Below are positions 1-8,270 of a stretch of DNA of 13,014 nt, in pieces (position 1 is the first letter of the stretch; each line of letters begins with the position of its first letter). The position numbers and the translations under genes were made by a program. Origin of the DNA: Monoraphidium neglectum (taxonomy: Eukaryota > Chlorophyta > Chlorophyceae > Sphaeropleales > Selenastraceae); NCBI RefSeq assembly GCF_000611645.1, contig NW_014012039.1, positions 1-13,014 on the forward strand. Reading direction: 5' to 3'. The notes beneath the pieces are model-generated. The model saw only the letters and a list, made by a program, of their open reading frames with translations, did no database searches and was not told where the DNA came from.

Positions 1-618
1 TACCGCAGCAATTCATAGGGGTCGGGGCGCTGCAGGGCGCCGCCGCCGGCGCCGCCGGCGTCCCGCAGCCGTCCCCAGGGGCGGCCGTCGGGGTGCCCGC
101 CGCGGGGCCGGCGGCGCGGGCGCCGGGCGCGGCGTTGCAGCTTCTGGCGGGCCTGCCGGTCTGGGAGAAGGCGGCGCTGCTTCAGAGGGCCATCGTGGAG
201 GGCTGGCCCGAGCTGCAGGTGCTGCCTCGGACCAGATCTGATCAGACCAGACGAGGCGGACTCGAACGTGCATGCCATTGCTCCGCCAACCCCCAGGCAA
301 CAGCAGAGTGTTTGCTGCTGCACAATGCCACGGAACATCAAACACTTCCTGCCCGGTTCGCTTGTCCCTGCCTCCCACACCACCCCACGCCACGGCCTCA
401 CGCGCTCAACCCCCACTCAACGCCGCAAACCCCCCATCTTGTCGGCCGCAGGTGCAGCAGCTGCTGTCGCTGTTGACGGATGAGGAGATCAGCGCGATCA
501 GATCGGTCCACGCCGCTCAGATCATGCAACAGAGCCGACAGCCGGGCCCCGCCGCCGCCGGCCTCGTGCCGACGCTGCAGGGGATGCCGCCGCCGCGCCC
601 GCCGGCTGGGCCGGGGGC

Positions 619-653
<35 letters not shown>

Positions 654-2958
654 TTCTTGGTGGAGCCGCGGCAGCGGCGTCGCAGGCGATGCAAGCGCTA
701 ATGAGCGATACCATCGGTGCCCGTGTCGTCCCCATTGAGGCGGCGGCAGCCACCGCCGCCACCGCTGCTGCCGCCGCCCCCTCCTTGCCGCCCCTCTCCG
801 CGCCGCCCCTCGGCAGCGGCAGCTTCGGCGCCCGCAGCGGCAGCGCGAGCGGCAGCAGCGGCCGCAGCGGCGGGCGTCTGGTGTGCACGCCGAGCGGCGC
901 GCCGCTGTGCGCCTCTGGGGATGTGGATGCGATCATCGACACAGCCGCAATGCAGGCCGCGTCGGCCGCCGCAGCATCTCATACGGTCGCGGCTGCGGCA
1001 CGCGCGGAGGCCGCCGGGTTCGTCGTCCCCATACGCGACGCCGGGCCTGGCGGCCCGGGCGCGGGCTCCGCCGCTGGTGGCGGCGCGGCGGCGGTGGCGG
1101 CGGCCGAGTTTGATGCGGTGTTCGGGGCCGGCGACGGCGCGCCCACACTGGCGGCACTGTTTGGCGGCCAGGCGGGGGCGGACAGGTCCCTGGACTCTCT
1201 CAGCCTCCCGAGCATGCAGGACCCTGGTGGGTGGCGGTTTCGGGCGGTTTCTTTGGTTCAGTGCCTGCGAAACACCCAGCCGCACGTGCTGCTGGTTGTC
1301 GGTTGGATTAGTCAGGCCTGGATGGTTGGGGTCAGGTGGTCGGCACCTCCTCAGCTCGGGTGACGGCAAGGTTCACAAAGAAGTTGCAAACAGTGCTGAT
1401 GCCATCGCCTCCAGGACCCAACCCATCGAGCGTAAGCCCACCCAGCCTGCAGGGCCCCGGTCGACATGCTTGTTGCAGCCCCTCTCAATACAATATGCAA
1501 CTCCACATCATTTTCCTCCCACTTCCGCCACTGCACCCGACCGCCGCGCGCCAGACGGCTGGGCGGAGCTGCTGCGTGACCTGCGTCGCTGGAGCTCCAA
1601 CACCAGCCGCAGTAACCCCTCGTTCAACGCGACAGACTGGATCCCAGACATCATAGGGCGGTGAGCGGCACGCCTTTGGGGGCCTGCGGGACCTTGGGAT
1701 GGCTACTACTTTTCCAACGCTGATATGCGTTCTGCGTGACTGCAATCACAATCTGGGGCTCCAGGGCAAGCGCTCCTCTCTCAAGGATATCACGCCTGTC
1801 ACCCTCACTGATGCGCACCCATCAAAATCGGCTCCACAGAGTGGACGAAGACGAAGAGGCGGCGGCTGCGACGGCGGCGGCTGCGGACGGCACGGCTGGT
1901 GGCGCGGCCCTGGCGGCGCAGCGTGCCAAGCGCGAGCGGTCTGGCGGTTACAACACGCGCGCGCACCAGCAGCTGCTCGCCCAGGTGCGGTGCGGCGGCG
2001 GCTTTAGCTCCTTACAACATACAGATTTTTGCTTTGTTTGATGCACATACGTGGCTGCCATCTGCGATCGCGACTTGCGTCCTTACAACGGTGTTGCTTT
2101 CGTTGTTGGACAAGATGGGTCCGACCCACGGAGCTAGCAACTCGGGGCACGCTGCTCCATCGTCGCACCTGGTGCCCCTGCCCGCCCATGCACAAAACGT
2201 GAACATGCAGCTCCCATCCATCCACCTGCCCGCTATGCAGCCCCCCTCACATGTGCGCTTTCCTGCGCGCGCCCGCACCCACACACACATACACACTCAT
2301 GCACGCGCGCAAACACACACATACACACACACACACACATTTTCTCTCTCACAACCAATTACACACATATGCGTGAATATGCGCCAATCAACTAATCAAC
2401 CAATCGCAGGCCACGGTCAACGATGACTCATTCAGTGCAGACACCCTGAGAGCCATGCTCAGGGGTGATCACGCGGGCAGCATGGGTGGGTTGACCGCTG
2501 TTGGCGGCCTGCTGCGTTGCAACCATTGACTCCAACAGCCCGCCCTGCTCCCATGGGGGCTGGGGGCGACTGCCGTGCCCCTGTCTGGTGATGCTGCCGC
2601 TCTTTGTCACAAGTGCAACTTTGTGCTGCCTTGCCGGGGTGAAGTGCGTGTCCAGACCGATCTGCACCAGCATTGCAACGGCCCATGTCGGTCTCACCTG
2701 CACGCGCGCACTTACACACGCGCACGCGCGCGTGCGCGCACACACCTACCAACACACATGCATACGCACTCATTATCACGCGTCAAAAAATCTGCCCAAA
2801 CCTCACCGCACATCGCAATCGCAAACGCAGGCCGCCACATGCCGGCCCTGCGCATCGGAAGCGCCCAGAACGACGCCGCGGCCAGGGCCGCCGCGATGGC
2901 CGGCCGCGTCACCCCCCACGACAAGTCAGGCCCAGGCGGGGGCGCCGCGCGCGGCTGA
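1..2958 (+). CDS. 3' part of an unrecognised poly-Gln/Ala-rich protein gene (six exons in window, 5' end missing)
   Basis: I do not recognise this protein. The model joins exons 1-218 (reading frame from base 3, open to the left edge), 452-1226, 1555-1660, 1840-1984, 2410-2485 and 2831-2958 (TGA). All junctions are GT-AG and the phases match (0, 1, 2, 0, 1). That gives 481 residues in view. Visible features are a helical stretch across the first junction (AALLQRAIVEGW, then QQLLSLLTDEEISAIR), an 11-Gln run at about residues 129-139, and a long Ala/Gly/Ser/Pro region. Next come a compact conserved-looking exon (GWAELLRDLRRW, ATDWIPDIIGR), an acidic DEDEE patch and a basic RAKRER patch that could be a nuclear signal. 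The acidic, basic and Gln-rich make-up would suit a nuclear regulatory protein, but that is inference only. The last exon could instead splice on at 2924 (see findings). The gene is convergent with the zinc-finger gene to its right. Confidence 0.68.
620..652 (+). repeat. (CAG)11 trinucleotide tract encoding poly-Gln
   Basis: Eleven perfect CAG codons sit inside the second visible exon of the left-edge gene and encode an uninterrupted run of 11 Gln. A pure, single-codon run suggests recent slippage expansion rather than an old conserved Gln region. Its length may differ between strains. Confidence 0.95.
2276..2340 (+). repeat. CA-rich microsatellite in intron 4 of the left-edge gene
   Basis: This imperfect CA repeat has short interruptions (TACACA, CTCATG, CGCGCAAA). 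It lies in the 425-bp intron 1985-2409 and ends about 70 bp before the splice acceptor at 2408-2409. The longest clean part is in 2313-2340. Confidence 0.9.
2699..2772 (+). repeat. Alternating purine-pyrimidine CA/CG tract in intron 5 of the left-edge gene
   Basis: The tract lies in the intron 2486-2830. Bases 2713-2745 alternate purine and pyrimidine without a break and have a CG-rich core, the pattern known to favour Z-DNA. A looser CA region follows and ends about 58 bp before the acceptor at 2829-2830. Confidence 0.85.
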
Positions 2959-3344
2959 CTGCGCTTCACCTGGGATGCTGCTGCGCAGGACGCCGCAAGG
3001 CGGAGCGAACGGAAAGCGCGGTGGCGGCTCTGCTGCGGGGCCAGCCAGCCGCGGCCACAGTGCAGGGTGCATTGGACGGCGGCCAACGCTGGCAGCGTGT
3101 GTGACCAAGGCAGCGCTGCAGAGTGCGCGCTTCCGGTGTGTGGCCGAGGCGGCCTGAAGGGGCGGCGCACGCGGGGGGCACTGCCGCGTTGCGGCTGCCC
3201 GCCACACCTGAGCCATGCAGCATTCACTCAAGCCCCCGCACCGGCTGACCCCCAGCTGCTTTGTAGGGTGCCGCGTGCGTCGTCTGTTGCGCGTACGTCG
3301 CCCTGGGCAGCCTGCTATTGCCCACTGCCGTCACTTTGGAGCGG

Positions 3345-3350
3345 AATAAA
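3345..3350 (+). terminator. Possible poly(A) signal AATAAA for the left-edge gene
   Basis: A canonical AATAAA hexamer lies 387 bp after the proposed TGA at 2956-2958. Green algae often use TGTAA instead, and a single hexamer can occur by chance, so this is only a candidate. Confidence 0.25.
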
Positions 3351-4018
3351 GAATGGCGATTGTGCAGCCTCCTGCCCTGCTTCCGCTGCGCGTTGCTACC
3401 CTTTCTACCCTCGCATGCCCAGGCCGCACTGCTGGGCTGCAAACCGGGTCAAATTGGCACAGCTTCAAACCAGCCACACCTGACGACACCAGTTGAACTT
3501 CCAAAATCATGACCATGCCCAACTTTTGCTGTTTTCATTCTGGCTTGGCGCCGCCTGCAAGCCCCAGCCGCCCTCGCCCTGGCGCACACCACAAGCGCGC
3601 CCATGGAGCGCCTCAGCGGTCCCCCACATGCGCGCCCCGCGGCGCCAGATGGACAGCCCTGACCACGGGCACCGCATGCGCGGGCCCGAACGCGATCCCT
3701 TTGTGTTGCAGCACATTGCAGTTGTACGAACATTCTCAAAACTGTCAAGCAACCTCAAACAGCCCTTGCGCTGCGGTGGGGACCAGTAACAGGCTTCCCA
3801 CAACTCTCGCTCTCAGGCACGTGAACATGGCACAAAGGCCCTCAGAAAATCGGGTTTCAGCTTGCAGCCACGCCTGCGTCCGCCGAGCAAATCCGCGGGA
3901 CAAGGGACGGCACGGGTCGCAGAAGGGGCAGCGGCGTCGCAAAATAGCTGCATCACACGCGCAAAAATGGCAACGTAGAGGATCAAGCAGAAATTCCAAA
4001 TCCCGCCTCAATGAACGG

Positions 4019-4032
4019 CTCTCTCTCTCTCT
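4019..4032 (+). repeat. (CT)7 microsatellite
   Basis: Seven perfect CT units lie about 180 bp downstream of the minus-strand stop codon at 4211-4213, probably within that gene's 3' UTR, where they would read as (AG)7. Confidence 0.85.
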
Positions 4033-4210
4033 GGCTCATAAAATTGAACTCGTCTGCTCAGCGGTGATCTGCACGGCGGCCGTAGCAAGCTGTGCAGCAA
4101 AGGGCGCTAGCGGCTGCATGCCAGGTCAAGGCACGCTGTCGCGCATGCCACTCGCAAAAATTGAGTCCATGTCGTGCAGTCAGCCCATGGACCATCACAT
4201 GCGTCCGCCA

Positions 4211-5205
4211 TCAGTTGAGGTAACCGCTCCCCTTGCAGCGGCTGCACAGCACCAGCCCGGTGCCATTGCACACCCGGCACGCGCGCGGGTTGCCGCTGCG
4301 TCCGACAGGATCGCGCCGCGGCCGCGGGGAGGCCCCGCTGTCCTGTGACTTGACCTTGCCCCTCTCGCCGCTGCCCTCGCACGCGAAGCACTTGATGCCC
4401 CCGGTGCCTGGGTTACAGGGTCGAGGTTGGGCAGCACGAGAGAGGGGTTGGGTGGGCATGGTGGGGGCTTGCGCCGATGGCGGCGCAGCCGCCAGAGCTG
4501 TGGCGCAGGGCGCCGGCTTTGAGGAGCTAAGGACTTGCGCGGGCGTCTATGTGCCATGTCACGCACGAGCGGGCTTTGGGGCACTGGGCCACGGGGCCAC
4601 GACCCTGGAAGTGACGCTCGCCGTACGGGTGGGTTTTCGCACGGGTGTGTGTGCTTTCTGTGTATGCGCACAGTCAGTCAAAATATAGGACACACGATTG
4701 GTCCCGAGCGGCCCCGAGCCGCTAACAGCACCAAATAAGTTTCATGTTTCCCTCAAACAAGGTGCAGCCGCGTTTTTGACACCAGGTGCAGCACATGCAC
4801 AACCACAGGCACAAAAAGTCAGCGGCCGAGGGCGCCTGCGCAGGCGCGAGCGGCGGTGGGTACAGCACTCTCTGTTGACTCACCCATGCAGAGATCACAC
4901 GGCACCGGGTCCCGCTTCAGCCCGCTGTACAGAGCGATGCCCACAGCAGCCGTGATGGCGCTGCCCACAATGACATCCTGCAGCAGCCCCGGGTCGGTCC
5001 CTGCCACCGTCCATAGAGCAGGCGGCAGCGCGCCGCAGGAGACGGGGCCGCTGCCGCCTGGGGAGCCGGTGCGCGGCCGCCGCGGGGTCGCGAAGGCTCC
5101 GCCGCGGGGCGCGTGGTGGGCGCAGCTGCAGCGGCGCGGCGGCAGGACTGGCGCGGCCCCGAGCTGCCGCGGCGGGGCGCCTTGGGCGCAGGCTGGCCGC
5201 TGCAT
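4211..5205 (-). CDS. Chloroplast-type DnaJ zinc-finger protein, membrane-anchored, four CXXCXGXG motifs
   Basis: This complete two-exon gene encodes 172 residues. Exon 1 is 5205-4884, the intron 4883-4408 (GTGAGT...CAG) and exon 2 4407-4211, ending in TGA. Residues 1-70 are rich in Arg, Ala, Pro and Ser with few acids, like a chloroplast transit peptide. Residues 74-95 form one hydrophobic segment (DVIVGSAITAAVGIALY). Four zinc-binding motifs follow: CDLCMGTG at 103-110, CFACEGSG at 114-121, CRVCNGTG at 151-158 and CSRCKGSG at 162-169. The family (BSD2-, LQY1- and PSA2-like proteins) works in the plastid as a chaperone or thiol-disulfide factor for photosynthetic complex assembly. Which member this matches is not decided here. 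I chose the ATG at 5205 because no upstream ATG lies in frame. A 33-residue basic linker separates motifs 2 and 3. The gene is head-to-head with the GH31 gene. Confidence 0.87.
4832..4847. other. 16-bp perfect palindrome in the zinc-finger gene intron
   Basis: GCGCCTGCGCAGGCGC reads identically on both strands. It lies in the intron 37-52 bases downstream of the donor of the minus-strand gene. In such a GC-rich region it may be chance, or it may be a protein-binding palindrome close to the 5' end of that transcript. No function is assigned. Confidence 0.6.
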
Positions 5206-5315
5206 TGGGTCGATGTGAATGTGAAGCACCGGTTTCGGGGCCAATGGGATATTCGCCGCTCAAGATCGAGGTGCCTTGCGCGTCGACTTCAGTCTGCGGC
5301 TTCAAACGAAGGTGG

Positions 5316-5323
5316 TTTTTATC
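5316..5323 (-). promoter_or_regulatory. TATA-like element for the zinc-finger gene
   Basis: Read on the minus strand, the sequence is GATAAAAA, about 110 bp upstream of the ATG at 5205. It is a weak match, supported mainly by position and by the opposing TATA box 18 bp away. Confidence 0.3.
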
Positions 5324-5340
5324 AACTTATCGCGCCAGCA

Positions 5341-5348
5341 TATAAGAT
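5341..5348 (+). promoter_or_regulatory. TATA-like box for the GH31 gene
   Basis: TATAAGAT lies 78 bp upstream of the first in-frame ATG. Transcription starting about 30 bp downstream would give a 5' UTR of roughly 50 bases. It also argues against extending the coding frame upstream of 5419, although that frame stays open to 5113. Confidence 0.5.
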
Positions 5349-5418
5349 AGACCGTGAATACATTATCAGCAAGGCGCGGCAACTCGGCTGCTTTGAAAGC
5401 GCGCCGTGGCGCCCACAC

Positions 5419-8220
5419 ATGAATGAGGCCATGACCGCCCCGGCCAACGGCCTGCACGCGCGCGCCCTCGCTGCGGCGCCCGGCGCGATCGACGCCTCCC
5501 TCGACGCCGGCTGGACCGCGCGCGTCCAGCCTGCGGCGGACGGCGTCGTGCGAGTGCTGTTCGCGCGGCGGGGGCGGCAGGCTGGCAGCGGCGCGGGCGC
5601 CGGGGGTGGCGATCTGGGCGGGGGCAGTGTTGGGGGTGATGGCGATGACAGGGAGGTTGTTGTGCCGCGATCATGGACAATCCTGGCGCCAGGAGAGGCG
5701 GTGAGCGCCGCCAACGAATGACCATATGTAGGGCATGCCTCGCGGTGCATGCGGGACAGGGGGTAAAGACGATCGCTTCATTGTTGACGGGCCGGGCTTG
5801 ACGCGCGTGTTCCCGCCGCCGCGCCGCAACCACTGCGCACGCGCGCGCCCCCGGCCGGTCCCTCCAAGGACGCCCCCCTCGCCGGCCGGCCGCGCCTCGC
5901 GCCGCCGCCCGGCGCGCCGCGATTCGTCCGTGTCAGCGCAGCCCCCTCCGCCGCTGCTGCTCCTGGTGGTGGCGCGGGGGCGGCGCCGGCGGCGGTGGAG
6001 GCGGACGCGCCCGGCGGCCTGAGGGTGCGGGTGCAGGCGGCGCCGTTCTCCATCAGCTGGTATCAGATCACACCAGATCACCAGCCCCCGGCCCTCGCAA
6101 GCCAGGGCAACGCAGACGACGGCGCCGAGGATGCAGCGGGCCACCCGGCCACGGACGCAGAGGGCGCCGCCGGGCGTGATGCGGCGGCAGCAGCTGTCGA
6201 GGGAGGCGCGGGGGTGCGCTTCATTGCGGCGGACCGGTCGTCGCGCCCCTACAGCTTCGGCTGCCACGGCGGCCCCGGCTCGCTGTGCCACGCCATGGCG
6301 CGCCATGCAGGCGAGTCGGTCGGGGGCCTGACCATCCCGAATCCATCCGATCCCATCAGATCATAGAGTGCACACGTGCCATCGCACATCCACACGCGCC
6401 CCTGCGTGGACCGTCGCTCTGCCCCTTGCGGACCTCTCGAAGCCATTTTTATGCTGTGTTTATGTAAGCTCTCACGCTGGGCGCGACACTCTGTGCGTAA
6501 CCCCCAGGTGACCGTTACTACGGACTGGGTGACAAGACCGGGGGCCTGAACCTGTCGGGCCGCCGCCTGCGCGTGGCCATGGCTGACGCTCTCGGGTATG
6601 ACCCGCAGAGCGGCGACCCCCTGTACAAGGTCGGTTGGTTGGCAGTTTGATCTATTGAAGGCATGTTGGGTTGGATTATTGGTTGGTGTTGAGTTGCGGT
6701 TGACCTGCTTGTTGGTTGGGGGCTGTAATCAACTGTCCCTCAAGTATGGGGGCTGCTGTGGGGTTTGAAAGAGAGGGCCCCTCCCCTCGGGGCGGCCGCG
6801 CGTGTTGGGCCTCCCACCATGCCATGCCTCCGCAGCCTCTCACTTGCCAATATTAACATGCCCCATTGCCCGCCAACATCACATCCCCGTGCCCCAGGCC
6901 TGGCCATTCTTGGTCGTCCGGGACGGCGCCACCGGCTGCTGGTACGGCCTGCTGTACGACAACCTGGCAGAGGGCGCCTTTGACCTGGGCTGTGAGCACT
7001 CAAACTACTACGTAAGCCCTGATCGCGCACAACATGGTTTGACCGGTCAACGGGTCGAAATGCACAGCTGACGCAGCTGGTTTGTCTGAAGAGAGCATGC
7101 ATCAGGGTTGCCTTCCTCGGGCCCTCGCCTTGCCGGCCACCCTTTGACGCAACGGCGGGAGTGCCCCAACTATTGGCTTTCTTTTTGCAACCCCTGCTGG
7201 ACTGTTTCGTGTCACCAGGGCCTGTACCGTTACTACGAGGCGCGTGACTGCGACCTGGATTACTACTTCATCGCGGGGCCCACCCTGCCCGCGGTGCTGG
7301 CCAGGTGCGCGCCTAGGGCTGCTCTTACCAGTGTGCCCTCCAAGCCACATGTCGCGTGCGGGACCACGGCCGGGACTGCCGCCCGCCTCGTCATCTAAAG
7401 CTCATCAGAGCGCTCAACCCGTTGCCTGCGACGTCCGGGGCTACAGCTGCACGGCTTATCCAGCCTCATGATGCGCAAAGCCCAGGCGGCCTTGCTCCGC
7501 CGCTCCTGTCCCTGCCTGCTCAGCCGCGCCGCTGGCTGCTCCCGCCGCAGGTTTGCCGCCCTGACAGGCCACATGGCGCTGGGCCCGCGCTGGAGCCTGG
7601 GGTGAGGCCACGACCCTGGCGTGCGCGGCGACGCCTGCCTCGCCTGCTGAAAGCGACAGCAGGCAGTCCCCGCGCTCCTTTTTTGGATAAGTCGTACGAA
7701 TTGGTAGGAACAGGCAGATCCTCAACACCTCAACTGCATTGCAACCATTAATCTTCCAGTCCCAACTCAGTCAATAGCGAGGCTCTGCCCGTTCTAAACC
7801 CCAGCTCCTTCTAATTCGTTGAACCCCCGCCGTTCCCTCTCCTCCCCGCGCCCGCAGCTACGCGGCGACCGCCATGCCTCTGGCGGACGCGCCGGACGCG
7901 CAGGTGCGGATAGAGGCGTTCCTGCGGGAGGCAGCGGACCGCAGCATCCCCATCAGCGCCTTCCACTTCGGGTGAGTGCGTGCGCGTGCGGGCGCGTGTC
8001 TGTGCTTGGCATGGCAAGGCGCGCATAGTCGGCCACCTGCCCCTCGCAAGTGCTGCACGCAGCAGTATGAAGTGCGCACCTGGACCTTTTTGTTGTGAGC
8101 TTTTGATTTTGCTATTTGAACTTTTGACGCTGGAGCTCCTGCTGACTGTCTCTGCTTCACCCCAACCAAACACAAACAAAAAAAGCACACATACACTCAG
8201 GGACGCACATGCGCACACAT

Positions 8221-8270
<50 letters not shown>

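Larger units (their letters stand above)
2959..4210. other. Convergent intergenic region with 3' UTRs of both flanking genes
   Basis: About 1.25 kb separate the TGA of the left-edge gene from the TGA of the minus-strand zinc-finger gene, so both 3' UTRs should lie here. I saw an AATAAA on the plus strand at 3345-3350 and a (CT)7 run at 4019-4032. I did not see TGTAA, the usual chlorophyte poly(A) signal, on either strand in the expected orientation. One 279-codon open frame at 3509-4348 is not credible as a gene (see rejected items). Confidence 0.7.
5206..5418. promoter_or_regulatory. Head-to-head (bidirectional) promoter region
   Basis: Only 213 bp separate the ATG of the minus-strand zinc-finger gene (5205) from the ATG of the GH31 gene (5419). 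The region is less GC-rich than its flanks and carries a CCAAT at 5241-5245. It also has TATA-like elements facing each way: TATAAGAT on the plus strand at 5341, and GATAAAAA on the minus strand at 5323-5316. Both genes' core promoters and 5' UTRs must fit here unless either gene has a distant non-coding first exon. Confidence 0.6.

Noticed and set aside
698..1369. 223-codon open frame on the minus strand
   Set aside because: It mirrors the Ala/Gly-rich exon of the left-edge gene, giving Arg/Ala repeats typical of antisense GC-rich DNA.
3509..4348. 279-codon open frame on the plus strand
   Set aside because: It crosses the convergent intergenic region and runs antisense into exon 2 of the zinc-finger gene. 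Its product has scattered Cys, His and Arg, no domain and no codon-position bias I can see. Stops are rare in GC-rich DNA, so such frames arise by chance.
5206..5244. N-terminal extension of the zinc-finger protein to 5244
   Set aside because: The codon at 5244-5242 is TTG, not ATG, and an in-frame stop lies just upstream at 5262-5260. The ATG at 5205 is the first usable start.
5113..5418. N-terminal extension of the GH31 protein upstream of 5419
   Set aside because: The frame is open but has no in-frame ATG of its own there. It overlaps the minus-strand transit-peptide exon and contains the TATA-like element at 5341.
5671..6306. 211-codon open frame on the minus strand
   Set aside because: It is the antisense of GH31 exon 2 and intron 1. 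The plus-strand reading gives recognisable GH31 sequence and the minus reading gives none.
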